The notes under the pieces are model-generated. The model had not been told where the DNA came from. It searched no databases and saw only the letters and a program-made list of their open reading frames with translations. From contig OZ316899.1 in the NCBI GenBank assembly GCA_973895155.1, positions 930,001 through 994,000 of the forward strand: a stretch of DNA of 64,000 nucleotides. Reading direction: 5' to 3'. Made by a program: the position numbers and the translations under genes. This document shows, piece by piece, positions 1 to 12,424 of this stretch. The stretch's first letter is position 1, and each line of letters begins with the position of its first letter. Origin of the DNA: Marsupella aquatica (Eukaryota; Marchantiophyta).

Positions 1-3000
1 GCCATGGTCTCCCCGGCCTGCTCAAGAGGCGGATCTGGGATACCGGCCTCATTATTGAGTAGTTTGGCTTGGGCCGCGTCATCCCCACCTTTGGTGATAG
101 CGGAATCTATTGTCGTGTTCATGCCGGAGGTTGGTGCTGGGTCTACCTCCTTGGTCACCACGGCCAGCGGAGTCGTATTACTCTTCGACCCTGAAGGTTT
201 CCGCTTCTTCTTCTTTTCTGGTTCGGCAGCTGGTCCCTTCCCCTTCCCACTTACTTCCGGCACTGGTGCAGGTGGCGCGGCTTGTTCTTCGGCCAGTACC
301 ACTCCTGGTAACTTGGTTGCCCCAATTGGAGTTGGGCCTGATGAAGACAAGCACTTAAATACTGCGGCTTGTTTCTTCAGCCGCTCTGTTTGGTTGTCGG
401 CCCGCCGCTGTAGGTTCTCCATCTTTCTCGTGATTTCCTCCAACTCCTCCTGCACCTCGTCCAGGTCCTTGCAAGCCTCCTCTAGTTCCTTCTGGGCTTC
501 CTCCCGTTCCCTGTGGGCTTCCTCCAGTTCTTTCTTCAAGGTAGCCCTCTCCTCCCGGGTTGCTCTTAGCTCCTTGTCGAGCTCTGCAATGATGACAGAC
601 TCCATCTGGTTCATCTTGGCGTAAGTCTGATCGAGCATCTCGTCCTTCTCCCGTAGGTCGGCCTTGAAGCTGGCCGTCAGGGACGCAAGCTCCTGCTGCA
701 GGGCCATAATCCCTTGATAGGATTTCCCTAACTCGGCCTCCTTCTGCTCAAGGGCTCCGCGGATTTTCTCGAGCTCCCCCTTCAATGCCCATTCCTTTCT
801 TTGGGTCTCCGCCATGGCCCGGTTGTTGGCTGTTATGTGGGCCTCCTCTGCATTCCTCAGCTCTCGCTTCCATTTCTCCCTGTCCTTGATTGCGTCGGCC
901 AACTCTCCTTGGGTCCGCGTCAGTAGATTCTCGATCATCCGATTATCAAATTGTGCGGTATCCAACTGGCCCTGCATGATATTTAGCTCATGCCGCTTAA
1001 TCCGCAGCTCATCTTGGGCTTTCTTGGCCACCCTCAGGTCCTTGATTTCGGCTTCCCTTTCCCTAAGCCGACGGATGACCTCGTCCTTCTTGCTTCTTTC
1101 CAAGGCCACCGCTTCTTCTAATTGGCGCTTCTCCAACATCTCCCTCTGGAAAAAGGGTCCCTGCTCCAACTCCTCCCCAAAGATGCTGAGCGCCAGTTCT
1201 CCACACATCTCCCCATACTCCATGGCTCTGTCTTTAGCATAGGTGGAGGAAGTAGAAGTCATCGGCATCATCCACCGCGGCCTCTGCTCCCAAGCCGTCT
1301 TGCGGATCTCTTCAATCGTGGCTAGAGGTTTACTTCCTTTTTCGGCTAGCCGCTTGATGTCCTCCGGCCAATCTCCTCCTGGCAAATCCTTTTCCCTAGC
1401 CAGGGCTTCCTTCTCTTCCTGCCTGATTCGCTCCTGAAATTCCTGCGCCGTCTGTTTTATGCCGTCAAAGCTCGGGGGAGCAACATCTGGTGGGGGAGAC
1501 TCAGGGCTACTCTGCTGGTTGGGGTCCCCCCGTACTACCCTTGGAAGTGTGGGGATAAACCGGCCACAGGTCCTTACTCCTGGAACGTGATGGTCCGACC
1601 CATAGCCGGAGTTATCATGGCTGCAGTCCTCCACTGCCTCCTCTACTTCTTGGACTTCCGGCTTCTCCCTCTCCTCTTCGTCGGTAGGAGCTTCAGGCAA
1701 TTCTGCCTCAGATTCAGAGCTTGAGACTCCCACGTATATTCGAACACCCGGCTTGGATTCTGGCCTGATTCTCTCCTTGTCTCCAGTAAAGGGGTTTTCC
1801 CTTGTAAGCCGGTGTAGGCCTACCTCTGGAGCAGTGTCCTGCATTGTTTCCGTTGCCGTTGTCGTTGCCGATGCCGATCTCTTTTCTTTCTCCAGTAGTT
1901 TCAGCAGATTCTGCATGCCTGGTTGCTGCATCGGCAAGTCCTCTGTCCTTGGCCTAAACACCTACTCAATCGTAGGGCTAACAGGTGGTTGAGGCTTCTC
2001 TGCTACCAGCCTCGGTGCTGGAGCTTCCTCGGGTGTCCTTACCTGCAGGGGAAGTACTGGGGCAAAGGTCTGACCTCTGGCATACTGGCACAACAGCGGC
2101 ATGTGATAGCCAAGCCGCAACAAGCTCCCCAGGCCGATTACCTGCTGCTCCTCCTTTAAGATCTTCAATTGGTTGAGGAGGTACCCGTTGTAGTCTCGGC
2201 TTGGGTCTGGCCTCTCTGCCAGATAGACCTGTGCCTTGCCGATCTCTGCCCTCGGCAAGTTACAGTGCATTGTCACCCGCAAGAAGTCGATCATCTCTCC
2301 TATGTGTGGGTTGGTGCAGGTGTTCCGGAAGAAGCCATTCTTCGTTGATGGCCCGGGGAACGACCGGAACTCCTTGTCAGGCAAGGTCTTCCTGGTATCA
2401 ACTTTGGTCTTATTGCCTATCGGCAAGCCAAACACTTCGGCAATCACCTTGGGAGTAAGATAGAAATCCTTCCCATATATCCTCGTGCAATTGGTCTCGG
2501 GTTCCCATGACCCCACGAATTCTAATAGGTCTGAATCCGGTACCTCCGACTTCAGCCATGGTAATCTTACAAAGGCCTCTAAGCCAGATCCGGCCATGAA
2601 GCCTTGGTACTTCTTGGTCTGCATGGCCGTAAAGCATGCATCCTCCTCCCGTGCAAAATGTAGTTGCACCTCCACCGGTAGGGTTGCCGCCCAGCCTTTC
2701 CAGGTGTCATCCCTGGTTGGAATGGCATTGATGGGATCGACCTCCTCCTCTTCGGCTTTTACCTGCCTCCTGCTCTACTGCTCGGCTGGCTTCTTTGGTG
2801 CCGCCGACCTCGTTCTTTTTGCCGGGGTGGCTTCATTGTTGACGGCTCCCTTCCTCTTCATCTCTGCTGCCGTGGAGGTTTCTCCTAGCACCGTTGCCGG
2901 GGTCCACCTTTCCGTGCTACCCTTCAATTCCCAGTGTATGTCGTTGCAGTTCTTGATGGCCTCTTGAATGCCGATGATTCTGTCTTTACAAAACAGAAGA

Positions 3001-3476
3001 TCGTCGAGCTGATTGGAAGTAGGAGTCCACAAGAACTCGGCGTTGATGAGTTTGCCTCCTAAGAAAGTCGTCTTCTGCAGCTCCCACAATCGAGCGAGCT
3101 CCTGCCGTTCTCGAGCTGCCCTTTCTGATTCCTCGTCCTCGTAAGTCTTGATGTACTCAGTTGCCCGTTCGAACAGGCATCCCCAGAAATGTGCCGCTTG
3201 ATTGACGTTGCTCATACCCTCCTTAGGTCGATCGTCGGTATCTACTCTCTCCCCGAGTGCTTGCCTAAGCAGCTAACAGTAGTTGGCCTCCCGTAGTCGT
3301 CTGCCTAGTTTGTGCTCGCAAATGAGCCACCATCTCCTGCAAGCGCTCCTTACCCCTCTCCTCTTCCGGTCCTTCCTCCCGTTGATCCTTCCTAGCCACC
3401 GACGCTTAACGTGCCCTAACCCTAATCGAGTTTTCACCCCCAACGTCCTTACCTCCGGCCTCGGCCCGGGTTCCAT
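1..3476 (-). pseudogene. LTR-encoded ORF3 of copy A, broken and cut by the window start
   Basis: This is homologous along its length to the intact 1206-codon ORF3 of copy C and starts at the equivalent ATG at 3476. Reading is interrupted by in-frame TAG codons at 3273-3275, 2775-2777 and 1962-1964; each replaces a CAG glutamine codon of the intact copies. One codon is also missing near 2160. The last part, read toward position 1, is the long coiled coil and the basic KKKRK-type patch; the acidic C-terminal repeat region is diverged from the other copies. The function of the intact protein is unknown. The decay says this LTR is old. Confidence 0.8.
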
Positions 3477-3579
3477 GGTCGCCCCTAATTGTTTATATTT
3501 TCCTTGTTTTGTCCCTATACTAAGGTGTTTCTAGGGTGCACTCCTGCTTTACCCACTTAACTGGCCGAGTGATTCCTGG

Positions 3580-5925
3580 CTAGGCATCACATAGCTCCCC
3601 ACTAAATTGTGAAGCGTCCTCGCGAACAACTTCATCTTCGTCCATATAGTATTTCTTGAGGCGGTCATAATGGATGCAAACTGGATACACTTCTCCCGTA
3701 ATGTTGGCCAATTGTACGGAGCCATTGGAGAACTTCATGGTTACTCTAAAGGGTCCTAACCAGCGAGTGTAAAGCTTCCCTGGAAACCTACTATACCTAC
3801 TATCATAAAGTAACACAACATCACCGGTGTGAATACTAACTACTTTCAACTTTTTATCATACTGCTGCTTCATGATATTCTGTCTATATTCTACTCTCTC
3901 GGCTGAAATCATTCTCGCCTCTTCTAAAGCTTCTAACCTATATTCTCGCTCCTTTAGGCTCTCCTCCGCTGAGGCTCTTTCCTCAATTGTAACTTGAAAT
4001 GTTGGTATCTCAAGTTGCATGGGTACCAGGGCTTCTTGTCCAAAGGTTAAGAAGAAGGGTGTATGACCGGTAGTGGATTTATAGGCTAGATTGTAAGCAA
4101 AAACAGCAGCAAACAATTTATCATCCCAATCAAGTTTGTTCTGAGCTACTGTCTTGTTCAATATCTTTCCTATAATTCCGTTTGCTCGTTCTGTCAACCC
4201 ATTTGCCTTTGGATGGTAGGGAGTAGTAGGCCTATGTCTAACTAAATACTGTTCATTTAAACGACTAATTATATCATTCAGAAAATGGGTTCGTCTATCA
4301 CTAACTAATTCTAGGGGTGCTCCATACCTGGTGAAGATCTGCTCATACATGAATCTAGCCGTAGTAATTGCATCATCCTTTGTTGTCGGTCTGGCCTCTA
4401 CCCATTTAGTTGCATAATCCGTAGCCAGGATTATGTACTTGTTTCGTCGAGGGTGGGTCAGTGGTTTCAGAGGTCTGATGTAATCAATACCCCACTTCTC
4501 GAATGGTGCCAGAGGTAGAATAGGGTGCAGTGGATGTCTGGTGGATGCCCTTGGTCCTCCCGCTCGTTGACAAGGATCGCATTATTTGATAAACTGATAG
4601 ACATCCTTGTGCAAGGTGGGCCACCAGTAACCGGCATTTAATATCTTTTTATACGTGGTTATTGGGGCAAAATGTCCTCCGGCCTCCTCTCCATGCATGG
4701 CCCGTAGGACTCGTTTTACCTCTCCCTTTTCCAAACACCTTTGAATCGTGTCGTTGATTCCATGCTTGTGCAGTATGCCTTTAATGCACTGATACTGTCT
4801 GACCTTCCGCAAAAAGACTGCGGCTTGTTCTCGGCTTAATCCTGGCTGTAATCTGGAAGTGCTGAGAAATTGTAAAATCTCAGGGTACCATGTATCAACT
4901 ATTTCTACAACGAATAGCTCCTCGTCGGGGAATCGATCATCGATGCAATCCGTGGCAGGTTCACCTGTGATTCTTGAAAAGAAGTCGGCATTGGCATGTA
5001 ATTTTCCCGGCTTGATCCCCCATTCCGTGATGAAGGCCGTCTTGATTTGGTCTTCCTGCTGAATCCTGATTTGGTTATAACCAGAGTACTCATCCATGAA
5101 TGAATATAGTTCGTGACTGGCTACCATGTCTAGTACCATATCAGTAAAGGGTAAGGGAAAATGGTCTTTTAACGTCGCTTCATTCAGTTTCCTGTAATCC
5201 TGACAAACCCGGATCTTGGGTTTACCATCGGGTCCAGCTTTCTTGGGAACTATCACAATTGGAGACACCCAGTCTGAATGCAGGACTGGAGTGATGAATC
5301 CAGCTTCCACTAGTTTGTCGATTTCCGTTTTGACCAGCAGGGAATACTTCGAGTTCATCCTTCGAATTGGTTGTCGAAATGATTTGGCTCCTAACATGAG
5401 ATCAATTCGATGTTCTCCTAATGTTGGATCTACTCCCTTCAGATCTTGGTGACTCCATGCAAACACATCCTGAAATTCAATCAATAAGTCACTGATCTCT
5501 TTCTCGAGCTCAGGTGCTAGGTTTCTCCCTAAATTTAGTTCCCTTCCCTCTCCTAAGTCGAGCTTCCGATATTGCCGCGCTTGGATCATATTAATCTGCT
5601 TCTTCAAATTCGGGTCCAGCTCGGCTTCCAGTCTCTCCAGTCTCATACCTCCATAAACTGGAATCTCGGCTGTACTAGCCGAGTTGGTTTCTACCTTGGT
5701 GCCCACAGATTGTCCCCTTGCCGGTCTATGCGGTTTTGAATTGGTAGTCGGCTTCCCTTCCTAACTCAGCTCTGGATTCTGTCTGTGCATCTCATCCACC
5801 TCTTGCTCCTGAGGGTCAGGCCTGTGTGCTCTCCCGGCTTCTAATAGGGCCTCAATTTATTCTGCCCTCGTAATCGGCTTGTATGCCGATCCCTTGGTAT
5901 TTAATTCCTTGCCGATGATCGATGG
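3580..5925 (-). pseudogene. pol: pol of copy A (RT/RNase H/integrase), broken
   Basis: Reverse transcriptase N-terminal part and integrase are recognisable, but the RT catalytic FIDDF box and almost all of RNase H are missing: the reading passes from the RT sequence TEWGI straight to the KPGKLHANADFF end of RNase H. Against copy C this is an 852-bp deletion (284 codons, in frame) between two GATCC pentamers. The integrase keeps its HHCC region and the DDE motifs, but a TAA at 4582-4584 replaces a CAA codon next to the CDPC zinc motif, and SDRG reads SDRR. Further stops lie upstream near 5760 and 5855. The final codons and the stop lie in the LTR, as in copy C. Confidence 0.85.
3592..3604 (-). 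promoter_or_regulatory. Polypurine tract of copy A
   Basis: This purine-rich minus-strand run sits immediately before the LTR tip at 3591. It differs by one base from the AAGTGGGGAGCTA of copies B, C and D. In LTR elements this site primes plus-strand DNA synthesis. Confidence 0.7.
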
Positions 5926-6345
5926 CATTGTGGACCCCGTCGGCTCTGCCACAACGCCTGCAGAAAATCCACTGTCCCTACTACTGCTCCCCACTTAGCC
6001 GTTTCATCCAATTGGTCTACATCCTTTATTTCCTCCGGAATTGCATCTAAAAAGGTGGATTCTATTGTAAAGCAATCCTCGACCTCTTCGTCTTCTTCCT
6101 CCAAGTCACCTTTCATTGGTTCTTGCCATAATCCGTTGGGGGGTACCTCTGGTCCAAAGACACTTTCTTCGGTTAGGTCAGTGAGGCATTCTAACCAACG
6201 TACTTCATCGGCTGACTCCAGTCCACTGTCGTACCCATCTACTTCCCTTATGCTTTTCCTACGATCATCCTTAGTGTCCCAGGATACCGTGATAGAGGGG
6301 GTCCCAAAAGTGATTGCTTCTTACCCCAATCCTCTATTACCTCGG
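5901..6345 (-). pseudogene. gag-pro: gag-protease C-terminal end of copy A, truncated
   Basis: This is the last part of the gag-protease polyprotein, with the acidic stretch GDLEEEDEEVEDCFTIEST and the same C-terminal end as in copies B, C and D. A one-base length difference near 6312 breaks the frame, and the sequence ends at 6345 where copy B inserted. The protease active site and the whole of gag are missing on this side. Confidence 0.8.
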
Positions 6346-9300
6346 TGTGGTGCGTCCCATGGCTCCCTAAACCCAAGAAACCCCCCAGCTCAAGCCGATT
6401 CCCGCAGGTTTCGCGCTTGGCGAGGCCGTTTCCGCGGCTTAGCGGCATGGGACGCTGCTAACCTTCTACTACTACTATTAACATTTTACACACATATACT
6501 GGACAGATCCTTCATCGGGTCATGAGATACGTAGCCGGCCTAATATAGGCCTTCCCCTGTCTTCCCCTGTCTTCCCCTCCGTCTTGTTAGGTATGTTTGG
6601 ATTCCGCCGCCGGAATGATCCCCAATAGGCTTGGTTAAGCCGCTAAGACCTCTCTCAGCTCGACACATCCAACTCTCACTCCCCTGCTTACTTTCCTTCT
6701 TTCTGGTTGATGTGGGCACTCTTCACACAAGTTAATGCGACACACAAATAGCAAAATGACTCATTCTGACTGAGTCATACCATGCACTTGCCATACAAAC
6801 AGTACATCTCATACACAAGTTCTGCGAACTAAGCCGTGAGGCCAACTCTATTCAGCTCTTAGGCATGAGGAAACATGAATATACACAAGGGTCACTGTAT
6901 GACTAACCGAGAGCTTCTCGTACTACTTGATCCCAGCCCGGCTGGTGCAAACTAAAAACTTGCTAAAGAAGAGGCCCTGAGCTCCCCGCTGCCCAGGTAC
7001 TTATCCTGGTAGTGGATCCGCCATTCTTTGCATCGTAAGCCTAATCTACTTAACAGTAATCTACTTGCCCGAATCTACCTATGTACAGCAAGGCAGGAGC
7101 ACAAGTGTTGCTCCTACCAATGGGACCGCAATCCCACTAAGCTAAGTGTCAGGGCCGCTCCTGGTTCTGATCCTAATCCTAAACGTGGAGATCCGTGCCC
7201 GCCCTGCCCACTCACGCCTCCTCCCTCCACGTCCGCCCTCCCTAAAAGGAACGGCGCCCTTGCACCGTCACGACACCAGTGGTGGATCCTCAATGGACGC
7301 CCCCAACACTTCCTCCTCAGCCACTGCCGTTGGCCCGCCTACTGACAGATTACCTGCCCTTGACCGAGTCAACTCTCCCTCGGCCTGACTGGGTCCACCT
7401 TCGGCTTCAGCCTCGACACCGGCCTCGGCAATACCCACGGCTTCGGCTTCAGCCATCCCCACGGCTTCGGCTTCAGCCACTCCCTCGGCTTCGGCCTCCC
7501 CTTCCCCTAGGGTAGTTGGATCCTTAGCTGTGACCCTGTCTGGGGTCGGTGCCGGGTCTACCTCCTTGATCACCACGGCCTGTGAAGTCGTATTACTCCT
7601 TGACCCTGAAGGTTTCCGCTTCTTCTTCGTTGGTGGCTCGGCAGCTGGTCCCTTCCCCTTCCCACTTACCTCCGGCACTGGTGCAGGTGGCGCGGCTTGT
7701 CCTTCGGCAATTACCACCCCTGGTAACTGGTTTGTCCCAACAGGAGATGGACCTGCTGCAGCTAAGCATTTAAATACTGCGGCTTGTTTCTTCAGCCGCT
7801 CTGTTTGGTTGTCGGCCCGCCGCTGTAGGTTCTCCATCTTCCTCGTGATTTCCTCCAACTCCTCTTGGGTTTCATCCAGGTCCTTACGTGCCCCCTCCAG
7901 CTCGTTTTTGGCCTCCTCCTGCTCCCTGTGGGCTTCCTCCAATTCCTTCTTCAAGGTAGCCTTCTCCTCCTGGGTTGCTCTTAGCTCCTTGTCGAGCTCT
8001 GCAATGATGACAGACTCCATCTGGTTCATCTTGGCGTAAGTCTGTTCGAGCATCTCGTCCTTCTCCCTTAGGTCGGCCTTGAAGCTGGCCGTCAGGGACG
8101 CAAGCTCCTGCTGCAGCGCCATAATCCCTTGATAGGATTTCCCTAACTCGACCTCCTTCTGCTCAAGGGCTCCGCGGATTTTCTCGAGCTCCCCTTTCAA
8201 CGCCCATTCCTTTCTTTGGGTCTCCGCCATGGCCCGGCTGTTGGCTATTATGTGGGCCTCCTCTGTATTCTTCAGCTCTTGCTTCCACTTTTCCCTTTCT
8301 TTGATCGTGTCGGCCAACTCTTCCTGCGTCTGAGTCAGTTTATCCTTGATATTCTGATTATCAGCCTGCGCGGCGTCCAACTGCCCCTGCATGATGTTCA
8401 GCTCATGTCGTTTAATCCGCAGTTCATCTTGGGCTTTCTTGGCCGCCCTTAGATCTTCAATCTCGGCTTCCATCCTCCTAAGCCGCCGAATGACCTCGTC
8501 CTTCTTGCTTCTCTCTAAAGCCACCGCTTCTTCTAATTGGTGCTTCTCCAACTGCTCCCTATGGAAAAAGGGTCCTACCTCCAACTCCTCTCCAAAGATG
8601 CCGAGCGCAAGTTCCCCACACATCTCACCATACTCCATGGCTCTATTCTTAGCGTAGGTGGAGTAAGTAGAAGTGATCGGCATCGCCCATCGTGGCCTCT
8701 GCTCCCAAGCCGTCCTGCGGATCTCTTCAATCGTGGCTAGAGGTTTGCTTCCTTTTTCGGCTAGCCGCCTGATGTCCTCCGGCCAATCTCCTCCTGGTAA
8801 ATCCTTTTCCTTAGCCAGGGCGGCCTCTTCCTCCTGCTTGATTCGCTCCTGAAATTCCTGCACCGTCTGTTTTATGCCGTCGAAGCTCGGGGGAGCAACA
8901 TCTGGTGGGGGAGACTCAGGGCTACTCTGCTGGTTGGGGTCCCCTCGCACTACCCTTGGAAGTGTGGGGACAAACCGGCCACAGGTCCTTACTCCTGGAA
9001 CGTGATGGTCCGACCCATAGCCGGAATTATCATGGCTGCAGTCCTCCACTGCCTCCTCTACCTCTTGGATTTCCGGCTTCTCCCTCTCCTCTTCCTCGGT
9101 AGGAGCTTCGGGCAATTCTGCCTCAGATTCGGAGCTTGAGGTTCCCACGTACATTCGAACACCTGGCTTGGATTCCGGCCTGATTCTCTCGTCTCCAGCA
9201 AAGGGGTTTTCTCTTGTGAGCCGGTGTAGGCCTACCTCTGTAGTAGTGTCCTGCATGGTTGCCGTTGCCGTTGTTGTTGCCGATGCCGATTTCTTTTCTT

Positions 9301-11003
9301 TCTCCAGTAGTTTCAGCAGACTCTGCATGCCTGGTTGCTGCATCGGCAAGTCTTCCTTCCTGGGCCTAAACACCTGCTCGATCGTAGGACTAACAGGTGG
9401 TTGAGGCTTCTCAGCCAACGGCCTCGGCGTTGGAGCTTCCTCGGGTGCCCTTACCTGCAGGGGAAGTACCGGGGCAAAAGTCTGACCTCTGGCATACCGG
9501 CACAACAGCGGCATGTGATAGCCAAGCCGCGACACGCTCCCCATGCCGATTACCTGCTGCTCCTCCTTTAAGATCTTCTTCAATTGGTTGAGGAGGTACC
9601 CGTTGTAGTCCCGGCTTGGGTCTGGCCTTTCTGCCAGATAGACCTGTGCCTTGCCGATCTCTGCCCTCGGCAAGTTACAATGCATGGTCACCCGCAAGAA
9701 GTCGATCATCTCTCCTATGTGCGGGTTGGTGCAGGTGTTCCGGAAGAAGCCATTCTTCGTTGATGGCCCGGGGAACGACCGGAACTCCTTGTCAGGCAAG
9801 GTCTTCCTGGTATCAACTTTGGTCTTATTGCCCATCGGCAAGCCAAACACTTCGGCAATCACCTTGGGAGTAAGATAGAAATCCTTCCCATATATCCTCG
9901 TGCAATTGGTCTCGGGTTCCCATGACCCCACGAATTCTAATAGGTCTGACTCCGGTACCTCCGGCTTCAGCCATGGTAATCTTACAAAGGCCTCCAAGCC
10001 GGATCCGGCCATGAAGCCTTGGTACTTCTTGGTCTGCATGGCCGTAAAGCATGCATCCTCCTCCCGTGCAAAATGTAGTTGCACCTCCACCGGTAGGGTT
10101 GCCGCCCAGCCCTTCCAGGTGTCATCCCTGGTTGGAATGGCCTTGATGGGATCGACCTCCTCCTCTTCGGCTTCTCCCTGCCTCCTGCTCTGCTGCTCGG
10201 CTGGCTTCTTTGGTGCCGTCGACCTCGTTCTTTTTGCCGGGGTGGCTTCATCGTTGACGGCTCCCTTCCTCTTCATCTCTGCTGCCGTGGAGGTTTCTCC
10301 TAGCACCGTTGCCTGGGTCCACCTTTCCGTGCTACCCTTTAATTCCTAGTGTATGTCGTTGCAGTTCTTGATGGCCTCTCGGATGCCGACGACGCTGTCC
10401 TTGCAAAACAGAAGATCGTCGAGTTGATTGGAAGTAGGCGTCCACAGGAACTCGTCCTTGATGAGTTCGCCTCCTAAGAAAGCCGTCTTCTGCAGCTCCC
10501 ACAATCGAGCGAGCTCCTGCCGTTCTCGAGCTGCCCTTTCTGACTCCTCGTCCTCGTAAGTCTTGATGTACTCAGTTTCTCGTTCGAACAGGCATCCCCA
10601 GAAATGTGCCGCTTGATTGACGTTGCTCATACCCTCCTTAGGTTGATCGTCGGTATCTACTCTCTCCCCGAGTGCTTGCCTAAGCAGCTGACAGTAGTTG
10701 GCCTCCCGTAGTCGTCTGCCTAGTTCGTGCTCGCAAATGAGCCACCATCTCCTGCAAGCGCTCCTTACCCCTCTCCTCTGCCGGTCCTTCTTCCCGTTGA
10801 TCCTTCCTAGCCGCCGACGCTTAACGCGCCCTAACCCTAATCGGGTTTTCACCCTCAGCCTTACCTCCGGCCTCTGCCCGGGTTCCATGGTTGCCCCTAA
10901 TTGTTTATATTTTCCTTGTTTTGTCACTATACTAAGGTGTTCCTAGGGTGCCTTCCTGCTTTACCCACTTAACCGGCCGAGTGATTCCTGTCTAGGCATC
11001 ACA
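6346..11003 (-). repeat. Left (3') LTR of copy B, 4658 bp, containing ORF3
   Basis: Boundaries follow from the copy C LTR, which is fixed by a target duplication: on the plus strand it starts TGTGGTGCG and ends GCATCACA, next to the polypurine tract. It is one base longer than the 4657-bp LTRs because of an extra G near 6704. The non-coding 6346-7267 holds the TGACTCA inverted repeat (6756-6778), the triplicated CTTCCCCTGT and the GGCCTAATATAGGCC palindrome described for copy C. Confidence 0.9.
7268..10888 (-). pseudogene. ORF3 of copy B, one nonsense codon
   Basis: This has the same 3621-bp span as the intact ORF3, from the ATG at 10888 (context ACCATGG) to the stop at 7268. A single TAG at 10346-10348 replaces the tryptophan of the local sequence NDIHWELKGS, about 180 codons in. 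The change is G to A on the coding strand, that is C to T on the other strand in a CAG (CHG) context. Everything downstream is open, including the transposon-like region, coiled coil and C-terminal Ala/Glu repeats. Inactivation looks recent. Confidence 0.85.
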
Positions 11004-12424
11004 TAGCTCCCCACTTAATTGTGAAGCGTCCTCGCGAACAACTTCATCTTCGTCCATATAGTATTTCTTGAGGCGGTCATAATGGATGCGAACTGGATAT
11101 ACCTCTCCCGTAATGTTGGCCAATTGCACGGAGCCATTGGGGAACATCATGGTTACTCTAAAGGGTCCTAACCAGCGAGTGTAAAGCTTTCCTGGAAACC
11201 TACTATACCTACTGTCATAAAGTAGCACAAGATCACCGGTATGAATACTAACTACTTTTAACCTTTTATCATACTGCTGCTTCATGATATTCTGTCTATA
11301 TTCTACTCTCTCGGCTGAAATCATTCTCGCTTCCTCTAAAGCTTCTAACCTATATTCTCGCTCCTTTAGGCTCTCCTCCGCTGAGGCTCTTTCTTCAATT
11401 GTAACTTGAAATGTCGGTATCTCAAGTTGCATGGGTACCAGGGCTTCTTGTCCAAAGGTTAAGAAGAAGGGTGTATGACCGGTAGTGGATTTATAGGCAA
11501 GATTGTAAGCAAAAACAGCAGCAAACAATTTATCATCCCAATCGAGTTTGTTCTGAGCTACTGTTTTGTTCAATATCTTTCCTATGATTCCGTTTGCTCG
11601 TTCTGTCAACCCGTTTGCCTTTGGATGGTAGGGAGTAGTAGGCCTATGTTTAACTAAATACTGCTCATTTAAACGACTAATTATATCATTCAAAAAATGG
11701 GTTCCTCTATCACTAACTAATTCTAGGGGTGCTCCATACCTGGTGAAGATCTGCTCATACATGAATCTAGCCGTAGTAATTGCATCATCCTTCGTATTGG
11801 TTGTCGAAATGATTTGGCTCCTAACATGAGATCAATTCGATGTTCCCCTAGTGTTGGATCTACGCCCTTTAGATCTTGGTGACTCCATGCAAACACATCC
11901 TGAAATTCAATTAATAAGTCACTGATCTCTTTCTCGAGCTCAGGTGCTAGGTTTCTCCCTAAGTTCAGTTCTCTTCCCTCTCCTAAGTCGAGCTTCCGAT
12001 ATTGCCGTGCTTGGATCATATTAATCTGCTTCTTCAAATTCGGGTCCAGTTCGGCTTCCAGTCTCTCTAATCTCATACCTCCATAAACTGGGATCTCGGC
12101 TGGACTAGCCGAGTCGGTCCCTTCCTTGGTGTCCATAGATTGTCCCCTTACCGGTCTATTCGGTTTTGAATTAGTGGTCGGCTCCCCTTCCTGCCTTGGC
12201 TCTGGATCGTGTCTGTCCATCTCATCCACCTCTTGCTCCTGAGAGTTAGGCCGCTGTGCTCTCTCGGCTTCTAATAGGGCCTCAATTTGTTCTGCCCTCG
12301 TAATCGGCTTGTATGCCGATCCCTTGGTATTTAATTCCTTGCCGATGATCGAGGGCGTTGTGGACCACGTCGGCTCTGCCACAACGCCTGCAGAAAATCC
12401 ACTGTCCCTGCTACTGCTCCCCAC
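10992..12424 (-). pseudogene. pol: pol of copy B with 1834-bp deletion
   Basis: The N-terminal linker and the first RT residues (from ATG 12424 down to about 11800) are joined to the C-terminal half of integrase (from about 11790 to the stop at 10992). Against copy C, 1834 bp are missing between two copies of CATCCTTCG (24841-24849 and 26675-26683 there). This removes the RT catalytic core, RNase H and the integrase zinc region. As 1834 is not a multiple of three, the frame also shifts. The integrase remnant keeps SDRGTHF, the catalytic Glu region and the GPF module. No functional polymerase can be made. Confidence 0.9.
11004..11016 (-). promoter_or_regulatory. Polypurine tract of copy B
   Basis: AAGTGGGGAGCTA on the minus strand lies directly against the LTR tip at 11003. 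It overlaps the last codons of pol. Confidence 0.75.

Larger units (their letters stand above)
1..6345 (-). mobile_element. Copy A: older Ty3/gypsy LTR element, left part, truncated by copy B
   Basis: This is the oldest minus-strand copy of the dominant family. Positions 1-3591 are most of one LTR (its outer end lies before the window) and 3592-6345 are internal DNA: the pol end, then the gag-protease end. It is clearly more diverged from B, C and D than those are from each other and carries several nonsense codons, a frameshift and an 852-bp internal deletion. At 6345 it stops inside the protease coding region where the LTR of copy B begins. A 168-bp remnant of its other LTR survives at 16026-16193, followed by AGCAC, which should be the target duplication if the left end outside the window carries it too. 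Confidence 0.85.

Noticed and set aside
7530-8039. Long plus-strand Ser-rich frames opposite ORF3, repeated in each LTR
   Set aside because: They are antisense shadows of ORF3: they follow its codons and change with it, have no motif, and are produced by its Glu/Lys/Ala-rich composition.
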